64,000 nucleotides of DNA from Nitrosovibrio sp. Nv4 (GTDB taxonomy: Bacteria; Pseudomonadota; Gammaproteobacteria; Burkholderiales; Nitrosomonadaceae). Below are positions 16,501 to 24,743 of the stretch, piece by piece. The notes beneath the pieces were generated by a model. It did no database searches. It saw only the letters and a list, made by a program, of their open reading frames with translations, and was not told the origin of the DNA. Made by a program: the position numbers and the translations under genes. The stretch is taken from NCBI RefSeq assembly GCF_900215485.1, contig NZ_OCMZ01000002.1, positions 434,001 through 498,000 of the forward strand. The letters run 5' to 3'. Positions within the stretch are counted from its first letter, which is position 1. Each line of letters opens with the position of its first letter.

Positions 16501-16710
16501 CTAATAACTTACTTTAAACGTCGGACTATCCTCCGGCCGAGTCTTACGGTGATCATAGATCCGCGTCGTGGCAATGTTCGCATGCCCCAGCCATTCCTGC
16601 ACCTTGGCAATGTCTGCCTAATGATCCAGAGCATTGGTTGCCGCAGTCGCGCGTAGCGCATGCGCACCGATCTTGAAACCCAGCGCAGTCTTCCGCGGAT
16701 CTGATGTTTC
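16501..16710 (-). pseudogene. C-terminal remnant of a tyrosine recombinase/integrase
   Basis: The minus strand reads TSDPRKTALGFKIGAHALRA, then TAATNALDH, an in-frame [41 protein letters not shown] and a stop. This is the HxLR...LGH...Y core of the tyrosine recombinase catalytic domain, with the catalytic Arg, His and Tyr still present. The TAG falls between the two halves, and upstream the frame is closed by TAA. The N-terminal domains are absent. Confidence 0.75.
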
Positions 16711-16840
16711 TTACAGCCGCATTCAAGATCAGCAAAGGTGGTTTGGCGAGGCATGGTGTAGATAAAAAAGCTAGCGGATGCTGCTATTATCCCAAATCTG
16801 GTGATTTGTTCAGCGCTTCCTTAGAGATCTTGGCGGTTAT

Positions 16841-18913
16841 ATGAGTGTCAAGCGGATTTGGTCAAGATCATTGTTATTTGCGATTGTCTTTTTCGCAATG
16901 CTATCGGACTGTAGCAAGGCGAAAGCATGGCTTGACTTCGAGATTGAAGACTATTTACCTGAGGAGCAACGCCAACTCTCACGGGAATTTTCCAAAGCAG
17001 CCCAAGATGCGACTCGCGATTGGAGAACTCAACAGTGCAGTAAAGAGGGAATAGATACGATTCCATCCAACCATTATGATGCTTTTGGTCACTGCTGGTA
17101 TGGCTGTCAAGCCGAGCGTTCTATCTTCCCAGGAGCTGGCGCAGTAGGATGGTTTCGAGAATTAGCGCGAGAAACTGGATGGGGAGGCGAACATGATAGC
17201 TTTTGGCAAGATATCCACAATGAAAATGAGGGGATATATTACAGTTTATGGGAAGGAAGCTGCTCAACCATTTGCGATACTGCTTACCAAAATAATGTTC
17301 TCGATCTTACTGCCCCTGAGAGACAGTGGTGGGACTGCGGAACTAGGCAGGTACGAAATACACGTGAAGAAGGAGATCGTTGCGAAAAATGCAGCGCCAG
17401 CCATGGTGATCCGCATATAACAACCAGGGATGGGTTTCATTATGATTTTCAGGCAGCTGGAGAGTTTATTGCGCTGAAATCAATCACTGATGACCTGGTG
17501 ATCCAAGTCCGACAGGAGCCATGGGAGAATTCGAAGACCGTTAGCTTGAATACGGCTGCGGCTGCAAACGTGCACGGAGATCGGGTGGCGGTGTATGGGG
17601 CACGTCCGGAGGGGGTACAGATAAAAGTCAATGGACGTGATTATTCCGCCGATGACAATTGGCGTAACCTGCCAAAAGGCGGGACCGTGCGAAACCATCG
17701 GGGAAGAGTCATCACTCGCTGGCTCGACGGCACTGAGATGTGGGTCGAATCGTTTCCGAAGCATTTAAATGTTTACGTTAAGCTTGCTCCTGAAAGGTCT
17801 GGGCAGGTGCGCGGATTACTTGGAAATTACAACGATAACCCCGACGATGAGTTGATTACGAGGGATGGAAAGCAGATAACGCTGTCAGGGAAAAAGGATG
17901 AGCTGTATTGGGTCCAGCTATACGAAACTTTCGGCGAGAGTTGGCGAATCAGCGAAGCGGAATCTCTGTTTGATTACGTTCAGGGTAAGAATTATGCTGC
18001 ATTTCAGATTAGGTCGTTCCCAATAAAATCATTTACTGTCATTGACCTTTCAGATGATGACCGTAAAAAGGCGCAAGCAGTATGTACAAGCAGTGGAATT
18101 CGAACGCAACCGTTGCTTGATGATTGCATCCTAGATGTAGGGGTAACAAAAGATGCTGAATTTGCTCGTTCGGCCCTTGCTGTCTCAAACAGTCGGCATC
18201 GCGAGAATACAGGTCATTCGTTAGAAGCAGAAACAAAATCCTTCACTGTCGAGATCGACAAGCCGGGTAGTTACCCAATCGAGAATTTTGAGGCCCTGGC
18301 GGGCCAGAAAATGTTTTTTCGTGCCTTAGCTTCCGGCGGACTGAAGTGGAGCGAATGGAAACTCGAAGATTCGGAAGGAAAAATTATTTTTACACAATAT
18401 TTTGATCCTGGAGCAATGCAACCTGGCGAACACGTCTTACCAAAAACAGGCAACTATCGATCCACTCTAACGACATCAGGTAGTGAAACCGGGACTCTTG
18501 AAGTTACTCGTAATCTGGTTCCCGACCCTCAAATTTTCGATATTAGCCTACCAGCAAGGATATCGCCTGATGTCCCAGCAAAAGGGGCGGGGCGTATCGA
18601 GTTGCCAGGGTCGAAGGATACATTCCGTTTTGCTGCTAATAGCGGAGACATGCTTGCACTATCGGTGCTAAAAAAGGATAACCGCTTATATCTCGCGAAG
18701 TGGCAATTGAGAGATCCAAAGGGAAAGCTGATATTTGATCGACTATTGCCTGACCCGCTGATCGGCGACGTAGAGGCTCGTCAGGAAAAAGCTTCAATAA
18801 AAGAAAACGGAGAGCACACCTTAACAATTACAGGGGGTAACAAAGGACTCCCTTCCCGATTTGACTACGGGCATGGGGAGTACGGCATTTTTTTAAGATT
18901 AGTCTCTCACTGA
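16841..18913 (+). CDS. Secreted protein with von Willebrand type D domain
   Basis: 690-residue exported protein. A signal peptide (to about residue 29, SKAKA) is followed by a Cys-rich region (30-180) with a DAFGHCWYGC...DIHNENEG pattern reminiscent of DUF6973-type modules. A VWD domain spans about residues 183-345, shown by the hallmark motif HGDPHITT at its start and GLLGNYNDNPDDEL at its end. The last 240 residues hold two similar beta-rich repeats (residues about 455-545 and 575-680; each has W-x-LxD-x-x-GKxIF), like PPC-type domains. Codon use is AT-richer than flanking core genes. VWD domains are best known from animal mucins and vitellogenins; bacterial ones are scattered and poorly studied. 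Likely role: extracellular adhesion or matrix, inferred. Confidence 0.8.
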   Translation: MSVKRIWSRSLLFAIVFFAMLSDCSKAKAWLDFEIEDYLPEEQRQLSREFSKAAQDATRDWRTQQCSKEGIDTIPSNHYDAFGHCWYGCQAERSIFPGAGAVGWFRELARETGWGGEHDSFWQDIHNENEGIYYSLWEGSCSTICDTAYQNNVLDLTAPERQWWDCGTRQVRNTREEGDRCEKCSASHGDPHITTRDGFHYDFQAAGEFIALKSITDDLVIQVRQEPWENSKTVSLNTAAAANVHGDRVAVYGARPEGVQIKVNGRDYSADDNWRNLPKGGTVRNHRGRVITRWLDGTEMWVESFPKHLNVYVKLAPERSGQVRGLLGNYNDNPDDELITRDGKQITLSGKKDELYWVQLYETFGESWRISEAESLFDYVQGKNYAAFQIRSFPIKSFTVIDLSDDDRKKAQAVCTSSGIRTQPLLDDCILDVGVTKDAEFARSALAVSNSRHRENTGHSLEAETKSFTVEIDKPGSYPIENFEALAGQKMFFRALASGGLKWSEWKLEDSEGKIIFTQYFDPGAMQPGEHVLPKTGNYRSTLTTSGSETGTLEVTRNLVPDPQIFDISLPARISPDVPAKGAGRIELPGSKDTFRFAANSGDMLALSVLKKDNRLYLAKWQLRDPKGKLIFDRLLPDPLIGDVEARQEKASIKENGEHTLTITGGNKGLPSRFDYGHGEYGIFLRLVSH

Positions 18914-19121
18914 AATTCGGTCATCAGCGCAACAATCCTTCCTTAGGGAAGGCAACTTATTGAAAAGATCCATCTAGTGAGATTACGGCGTAAGCCAGCT
19001 TACTGGCGTGTCTATTAATTCAAGGATCCTTTTGTAGCCGTTTCCCTTCCCCATGAAAAAATGGCATGCTTACAAGGCGCCCTGCCCTTCGCCCTCCTTG
19101 GGAATGAGGCACACTGAATAC

Positions 19122-20057
19122 TTAACATTTTGCTACGTCACATTCCAGACGTGCCAACTCAACTAAGTCATCAGCGGTAGAACCAACGCCGCCGCATACG
19201 ATAACCAATACGGTTTTATACCCTGATAACGCTGCAACTTTTTCGTACACCGCAGCGAGCGCAACGCCGCAAGCAGGCTCAACGACAATTCCATGATCTT
19301 GCAGAAACTGCAAAGAAGCAGAAACGGCCAACTTGTCCGGCAACACAACGCTTTCGATACGATGATTTTTGGAGTACGCCAACGCTTGTTCACAAACAAT
19401 GCGCGCTCCTAACGTCGTCGCAATACTCGATATGCATGCAAGCTCGATAAGAAACCCCGCGTTTAACGATTTCCCATAGGAGTCGGCACCTTCAGTTTCA
19501 ACAGCGATGATGGGCACGTCGGCCCCTCCATGCCGCTTCAATCCTTCTATAACACCGCAAAGGAGGCCGCCACCGCCGACTGACAGAACGATTGCGTCAG
19601 GCTTTAGACCAGCACGGAATATTTCATCAATTAGACTGGCATGACCCCTCCAAACCAGAGGGTCATCGAAAGGATGTATATATGCATCGGTAGATTGCAT
19701 GATTGACAGCGCAAATCGGTGTGCTTCGTCCAAAGACTTCCCATGGACTATAACTTCCGCACTCTCTAAACGCATCAAGTTCACCGCCCGCTTTGAAGCT
19801 GTCTCAGGTACCACGATGATTACAGGTACCGAAAGGCAACGTCCAGCAAACGCAACTGCTAGCCCGGCATTACCGCCCGATGATGCAATGAAACGTTTTG
19901 CTCCTCGTTTTAGATATTCTTCGCATGCGTAGCCGATCCCTCGGGTTTTGAAAGAGCCGGATGGTTGCGCGGACTCCATTTTCAACCAAATGGATTGACC
20001 CACTTTACGGCTGATCGAATGGGATTCAATTAGCGGTGTTTCAATATGTAGCGGCAT
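19122..20057 (-). CDS. PLP-dependent serine/threonine dehydratase-like enzyme
   Basis: 311-residue fold-type II PLP enzyme. The PLP lysine lies in SGSFKTRG (K37), the substrate loop is SSGGNAG (59-65) and the phosphate-binding glycine loop is SVGGGGL near residue 169; VVPETA and EPACGVALAA are also typical. Length matches the short serine dehydratase/threonine dehydratase-like group lacking the ACT regulatory domain. It could deaminate Ser/Thr, racemise Ser, or do beta-replacement; sequence alone does not decide. It is divergent from the ATP-grasp/GNAT/epimerase genes at 21.1-24.1 kb, with which it may form a locus handling an unusual amino acid. Confidence 0.85.
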   Translation of the reverse strand: MPLHIETPLIESHSISRKVGQSIWLKMESAQPSGSFKTRGIGYACEEYLKRGAKRFIASSGGNAGLAVAFAGRCLSVPVIIVVPETASKRAVNLMRLESAEVIVHGKSLDEAHRFALSIMQSTDAYIHPFDDPLVWRGHASLIDEIFRAGLKPDAIVLSVGGGGLLCGVIEGLKRHGGADVPIIAVETEGADSYGKSLNAGFLIELACISSIATTLGARIVCEQALAYSKNHRIESVVLPDKLAVSASLQFLQDHGIVVEPACGVALAAVYEKVAALSGYKTVLVIVCGGVGSTADDLVELARLECDVAKC

Positions 20058-20174
20058 TCCGAAGAGATCTCCATGTAATGCGAACAGCTAATCCACGGGC
20101 CAGTGCAGAGAATCAAGTCGTACTGTTTCACCCAGTCCAGCCAGATTCACCGCTGAGCTTCTGGGCAATCCAAA

Positions 20175-20573
20175 TCAATGTGACGCCCTCGAAGCAATAT
20201 AATCGCGTTTCGCGAGCTGCGACACCATTCTGTGGTGAAAAGCAGATTCGGCGGCTTTCTCTGCCGCCCGCTTGTATTTTTGCACCAGGGCGATGGCATG
20301 CGCTTGTGAATCCTGCCCGTGTCTTCCGTAGCGGTAGCTTTTGTCCTCGTAATACTGGAGCCGTTTCTCGTGTTTCGCCGCTATTTCCAGCAGTGTCCTG
20401 GCCCGGTTTTCATACCGCCTGGCGAGGCCGTCGTGGTCGACAAAAGGCCTGATATTTTGTGCGGACGCACTCGTGTCGTCCTTCTTTGCTTCGATTGCAC
20501 CGGTCTCCGAGCAGCCCGCTAGTAGGCCCAGCGTGGATATAGCCGCTACAAACTTCCTTATTTCTTTTTGCAT
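20175..20573 (-). CDS. Small lipoprotein, helix-rich
   Basis: 132-residue protein from ATG 20573. Lipoprotein signal with LGLLAGC near residue 20. The mature part is hydrophilic and strongly helical, rich in R, K, Y and H (ENRARTLLEIAAKHEKRLQY, KYKRAAEKAAESAFHHRM). I recognise no family. The frame continues 15 codons upstream, but the charged MQKEIRKF start gives a proper signal peptide. It lies between the dehydratase-like gene and the divergent promoter region. Confidence 0.62.
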   Translation of the reverse strand: MQKEIRKFVAAISTLGLLAGCSETGAIEAKKDDTSASAQNIRPFVDHDGLARRYENRARTLLEIAAKHEKRLQYYEDKSYRYGRHGQDSQAHAIALVQKYKRAAEKAAESAFHHRMVSQLAKRDYIASRASH

Positions 20574-21137
20574 GATAGGTACACTCCAAGAAAATGGATG
20601 AAGTGAAAGCCGCTTCATCTAATGCAGTCCATGCTTCAGAATTGTACTCAGTATTATTATAAATGAAAGTCACGTGTTTTGATTGTAAGCATAATGTTTT
20701 GTTTATACATTACGGACCTTTAATCCTAACTGCAGTGCCCCCGGAATATGCCCAAAAAATGGTATCTCTGCTCACTTTTGCTGCTCGAGCTTTAACGAAG
20801 GCAGGGTGTGAGCGAGTAAGACCGATTTCTCACTAGAGCCAGGCCCTAATAAGAAATCTTTCGAACGAAGGGAGGACGTGTGAAGCAGCAGTTTTGTGGT
20901 TGAGCCAAACTATTCGGATCTGTTCGCTATCGTTCTAAATTAACTCCCACTGGAATTAAGTCTCATCTGAAGGCGTTGGCTCTGGGAAAAATGTACAAAT
21001 AACCGAGTCTGAGTCTGTCAACGAATAACGGCCCCGTTCATTATTAATAATTAAACAGGAGGATCTTCTCAAACTCAGCTTTCAGCTGATTTCGTTTTTA
21101 ATAAAAAGGATGTTATTTCCTATATCTATCTGTCGCT
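20574..21137. other. AT-rich intergenic region upstream of ATP-grasp gene
   Basis: No convincing gene in about 560 bases. A strong ribosome-site-like AACAGGAGGATC at 21054-21065 has no start codon at the right distance, suggesting a lost short gene. AT-rich tracts (TATTATTATAAATG near 20650; TTATTAATAATTAAA near 21040) could be promoters for the divergent genes. Confidence 0.35.
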
Positions 21138-22244
21138 ATGGAAAAACTCAATATTGCTTATACGTGTAATGTAAGAAAACCGGGAATGGACGATGAGCGC
21201 TATGGTGAATTTGAAAGCCCCGCTACCATCAATGCAGTAACGGCAGCGCTAGAACGTATCGGCGCGAATGTGGAATTGATTGATGTTGGTTCTGATATCT
21301 ATTACCAACTCGAAAGGCGCAAGAACCATATCGATTTGGTCTTCAATAACGCAGAAGGTCTCGACGAAAAAGAATTGCGTGAGGCTATTGTTCCCTTCTT
21401 TTGTGAGCACCTGCAAATCCCTTATACCGGCAGCAGTCCCAAAACCTTCATTAACAAGATGGATAAAGCAACGGCAAAAAAGATCGTTGCATATGACGCT
21501 GTTCCGACTGCACGATTCCAACTCATGGCACCAGGGGATCGACTCGAAGATTTATCCTTTCCACTGATGGTTAAGCCTCGCAGTGAAGGGACGAGCATTG
21601 GCATCAGTCAAAAAAGTAAAGTTCATGATTTTCCGGAGCTCGACGAGGCCGTGAAAATGGTCCACACGAATTTCAATGAATCAGCGCTCGTCGAAGAATT
21701 CTTGCCAGGGCGCGAGTATACAATTGGCATTATAGGTAAATACGTCTTACCGATCCTGGAGATCGACTACACGAGAATTCCAGGGCAACCACACGTGCGT
21801 GATCCACACGTAAAAGATATTGAGAATCCTTTTGTCACACACATTGCCTGGACTGAAAAGGCGAAAAGCTTTGCGCAGCTTGCCATCGTGGCGCACGAGG
21901 CCCTTGAAGTGCGCGACTATAACCGCATGGATTTTCGCGAGCGAGATGACCAGCTTTATTTCCTTGAAGCTAACGTGATTCCCGGCCTTCATCCAACAGA
22001 AGCTGATCTCACAAACATGTGCCGTCATGCCCATATCCCACACGATGACATGATTGCGCTGATCGTCCATGCTGCCTTCCAGCGGCTCTCCAGGCTTTAT
22101 CCGATCCGATTTACAGGAAAGACTGAAATACTTGAGGAGCTAGCAAATCTTGCTATCAACAAGGCAACAAAAGCAGGCACGATTATCTATCGTGATCGAA
22201 TGTATACACTTTTAGGAGAACAAATAAGAGAGGACGAAGCATGA
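21138..22244 (+). CDS. ATP-grasp ligase (D-Ala-D-Ala ligase-like)
   Basis: 368-residue ATP-grasp enzyme that should join a carboxylate to an amine through an acyl-phosphate. Visible: N-terminal domain with VFNNAEG in the place of Ddl FNxxEG, PYTGSSPKTF with NKMDKATAKKI (typical of Ddl domain 2), the ATP-binding VKPRSEGTSIGI near residues 144-155, VEEFLPGREYTIGI, and the metal-binding LEANVIPGLHP near residue 275 (Ddl has EVNTxPGxT). The changed last motif and the extra C-terminal 50 residues separate it from housekeeping Ddl. Its stop overlaps the GNAT gene start by 4 bases. Likely makes a dipeptide or amide; substrates unknown. Confidence 0.85.
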   Translation: MEKLNIAYTCNVRKPGMDDERYGEFESPATINAVTAALERIGANVELIDVGSDIYYQLERRKNHIDLVFNNAEGLDEKELREAIVPFFCEHLQIPYTGSSPKTFINKMDKATAKKIVAYDAVPTARFQLMAPGDRLEDLSFPLMVKPRSEGTSIGISQKSKVHDFPELDEAVKMVHTNFNESALVEEFLPGREYTIGIIGKYVLPILEIDYTRIPGQPHVRDPHVKDIENPFVTHIAWTEKAKSFAQLAIVAHEALEVRDYNRMDFRERDDQLYFLEANVIPGLHPTEADLTNMCRHAHIPHDDMIALIVHAAFQRLSRLYPIRFTGKTEILEELANLAINKATKAGTIIYRDRMYTLLGEQIREDEA

Positions 22245-22687
22245 TTGTCCCAATCACGAAAGAATTGCACCTTGGGCTTGCGAAGATTGCTTTACAGGAT
22301 ATTGGCGCAATGTATGAATCTGCAATTCATGACGAACTGGAAGAGGTCGCGAGCGGCAAGAGTTTCGGCATTTGCGCTATAGACAATGGAAATCCTCTTG
22401 GCTATGCAGTGGCTAAAAAGACCGTTGATACATATCACTTGCTTACGTTCGCGGTGGACAGGGATCATCGCGGCAAGGGGTATGGTTCTCTTATTTTAGA
22501 CGGCATTTTCGCCGAGATTGAGCAACAGGGAGGAAAAATCCTAAATGTCGTTACTGATGCCGATGCGAATGAAGTTTTACGGTTTTATCTTAAAAATGGC
22601 TTTTCCTTGACCGGTATTGTTCAAGATGAATTTATCTCCGGCATTGCCCAGGCGCATCTCACAAGACGGTTAGGTTATAAACCATAG
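22241..22687 (+). CDS. GNAT family N-acetyltransferase
   Basis: 148 residues with a standard GNAT core: YHLLTFAVDRDHRGKGYGS (acetyl-CoA pyrophosphate loop R-x-x-G-K-G-Y-G, near residues 73-83), then VVTDADANEVLRFYLKNGFS typical of motif B. It overlaps the ATP-grasp stop (ATGA), so the two proteins are made together and probably act in sequence. It could acetylate the amino group of the ligase product or of its amino acid substrate. Confidence 0.85.
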   Translation: MIVPITKELHLGLAKIALQDIGAMYESAIHDELEEVASGKSFGICAIDNGNPLGYAVAKKTVDTYHLLTFAVDRDHRGKGYGSLILDGIFAEIEQQGGKILNVVTDADANEVLRFYLKNGFSLTGIVQDEFISGIAQAHLTRRLGYKP

Positions 22688-23096
22688 TTAATTACAAAAG
22701 CTTATATTCCTCGTAATAAAGTTCCACTAGGTGGATCGCTGTGGTCAGTGACGGTTTGCAATGACAAGACCACGATCTCCAGATCACAATAATCTGCGCA
22801 AAGGCACGTGTATCACTTGTATGTGTATCACTTGCCCATTCGGCATGAAATCTTGAACTCCATGGCAGTTCGGTTGCGCAAGGTAAGGTGCCCAACTCGG
22901 GGATCCGCTTTTTCGATTTCCGTACTTCGACCCTCAAACACCATCTCCTCATCGGTACATGTGGTTTTCTCCGCTCATAAGCATTCTCCAACGGAATAAC
23001 AAGCGGGGAGAACCACATTGTCATGGCACATATGACCTCATACCGGATTTAATCAGATTCCTCGACAGCTTTTAATTTACGCCAAGCCTGTGTGGG
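22688..23096. other. Spacer with one doubtful short frame
   Basis: No firm gene. A minus-strand 38-codon frame at 22828-22944 has protein-like composition (STEIEKADPRVGHLTLRN) but lacks a spaced ribosome site. A direct repeat GTGTATCACTTG occurs twice at about 22808-22834. Longer minus-strand frames here look random. Confidence 0.3.
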
Positions 23097-23324
23097 GTGA
23101 ATTGGAACCACCGCAAGGAAAAGAGCGGCCTTTTAGGCAGCATCCTGCCTGTAATCGATTTTTTGCGGAAATTAACCGCTGAAAACATTGGAGCAGTGTC
23201 AACGGGCTCGCTCTTAGCAGCGTTGTTGTTTTACAGGCTTTGTAACAATTGGAGGTATGGGGGAATACCAACGTGCCTTCTTGCTGGAGAATTTTATGAA
23301 CTCATGAGGCGCGGAGGACGATGA
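23097..23324 (+). CDS. Doubtful small protein coupled to epimerase gene
   Basis: 75-codon frame whose TGA overlaps the ATG of the DapF-like gene (ATGA). It has one hydrophobic segment (IGAVSTGSLLAALLFYRL). No family is recognised and the start lacks a ribosome site. The overlap is the only positive evidence, so this may be chance. Confidence 0.27.
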   Translation: MNWNHRKEKSGLLGSILPVIDFLRKLTAENIGAVSTGSLLAALLFYRLCNNWRYGGIPTCLLAGEFYELMRRGGR

Positions 23325-24139
23325 GAATCAAAGCGACAAAGATTGACGGGTGTGGCAATTCGTTCTTGATAGTGGATGAGATGAAAACCCCGCTGAATGG
23401 GTTTGATCGATCGCTGATTTCGAGCGCGCTGGCGACTCAGCATGGAACCGATGGCATTATCTACGTGGACCAGCTGCGTGGAGTTCCCACGATGAAGATT
23501 TTCGATAGCGATGGAACTGAAGAGACCATGTGCGGGAATGGTCTGCGGTGCGCAACCCGGTATTTACGGGACACGCACATTTCCAATGATTCATTTTGGA
23601 TCCTTACCGGCGATGGCGAGAAGGAGGTGTGCGTAGTCGATGACCTGATCGAGGTGAATCTGGGTGAGGCACGAAACTATCGGCAAATCAACCATCAGCT
23701 TCATTTTGTTTTTACCGGTGTCCCCCATATAGTGGTTCTTTGCTCGGAACTTGATGTGGAGAGCGCAAGGATGCTCGGCAAATCCTTAAGAGAAGAAAAA
23801 TCACTAAGTGAACTCGTCGGTCATCCGGAAGGCGTGAACGTTAATTTTATCTGGCCCAACCAGGAAGGCATCTCCGTGTACACGTACGAAGTGGGCGTTG
23901 AGGACATCACCAGAAGTTGCGGAACAGGAAGCGCGGCAAGCGCGTACGTGACGGCCAAGGTCTTCGGGATGGCGTTTCCGCTCGTCACCAGTTCGATCGG
24001 AGGAAGTCTGGAAATCAAAGAAAGCAATGGGTCCTTGTCAATTCGGGGTCCGACATGTTATCAAGGGAAGGCAATCGGATTTGTGAAGGATCTTTATCCA
24101 AAACCGCCGACGCCAATCTATTATCGAAATGTTGGGTGA
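23321..24139 (+). CDS. Diaminopimelate epimerase-like (DapF-family) racemase/epimerase
   Basis: 272-residue cofactor-independent two-thiol epimerase. Both catalytic cysteines are in place: C71 in ETMCGNGLRC and C200 in RSCGTGSAAS; the GNSFLIVDE start and GVNVNFI are also DapF-like. Differences from housekeeping DapF, such as VGVEDITRSCGTG for the usual YERGVGET-x-ACGTG, suggest a changed substrate. The genome presumably has another dapF, which cannot be checked here. Ribosome site GCGGAGG precedes ATG. With the ATP-grasp, GNAT and PLP enzymes it suggests formation of a D- or meso-amino acid derivative. Confidence 0.85.
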   Translation: MRIKATKIDGCGNSFLIVDEMKTPLNGFDRSLISSALATQHGTDGIIYVDQLRGVPTMKIFDSDGTEETMCGNGLRCATRYLRDTHISNDSFWILTGDGEKEVCVVDDLIEVNLGEARNYRQINHQLHFVFTGVPHIVVLCSELDVESARMLGKSLREEKSLSELVGHPEGVNVNFIWPNQEGISVYTYEVGVEDITRSCGTGSAASAYVTAKVFGMAFPLVTSSIGGSLEIKESNGSLSIRGPTCYQGKAIGFVKDLYPKPPTPIYYRNVG

Positions 24140-24387
24140 TCGAAAACCAAATTCAGTCAATTATTCTCTTCAGGTCAACTTGGCAGGCTGCATATAAGCG
24201 ATTCTTTTGGTAATCGTTTATTGATGCTACGTTCGCATTCTCATCCCGATTAAACCATGGGAGACCTGGCAGGGATCGCTCGTTGTTTTCGAGGAACCCT
24301 ATCGGCTGCTGCCGGACACAAGTAGTTGACTCACAACACTTGCGAGCCGTTTAATTCGGCGCACTACTACTATTTTTAGGTCGTCGT

Positions 24388-24657
24388 ATGGAATTTTCAA
24401 TTGTCACGTTTTTATTAATTGTCCTGGCAATGGCGCTCGCAGATATATGTTGGACACTATATTTCATTGATGTAGATGAAAGAAAGGCATATGGCGCGTC
24501 GTTTTGGTCAGCTATGATTGTTCTGGTGCACGCATTTACAGTCACTACTTATGTAGAGAACAAAATCTATATAACCGCTGCGTTTATAGGCGCCTATTTA
24601 GGTACGTTTGGAACAATTAGGTGGAAGCAGAGAAAGGAAAAGCAACAAAATTCTTAG
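24388..24657 (+). CDS. Small integral membrane protein
   Basis: 89 residues with three hydrophobic segments (FLLIVLAMALADICWTLYFI, FWSAMIVLVHAFTVTTYV, YITAAFIGAYLGTFGTI) and a basic tail (RWKQRKEKQQ) that should be cytoplasmic. The arrangement ADICWTLYFI...GAYLGT recalls a widespread family of small unknown membrane proteins in bacteria and phages. No function is known to me. It stands alone between the epimerase-like gene and the c-di-GMP protein. Confidence 0.6.
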   Translation: MEFSIVTFLLIVLAMALADICWTLYFIDVDERKAYGASFWSAMIVLVHAFTVTTYVENKIYITAAFIGAYLGTFGTIRWKQRKEKQQNS

Positions 24658-24743
24658 ACAGGGTAAAACCAAATCAACGAAATTAAAATCCGCCATAACG
24701 GATCCGCATAACGGCTTTCGGATAGGGTATATACGGCTCTTGT

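Noticed and set aside
22692-23024. 110-codon minus-strand frame
   Set aside because: Trp/His-rich random composition, no ribosome site, no family pattern.
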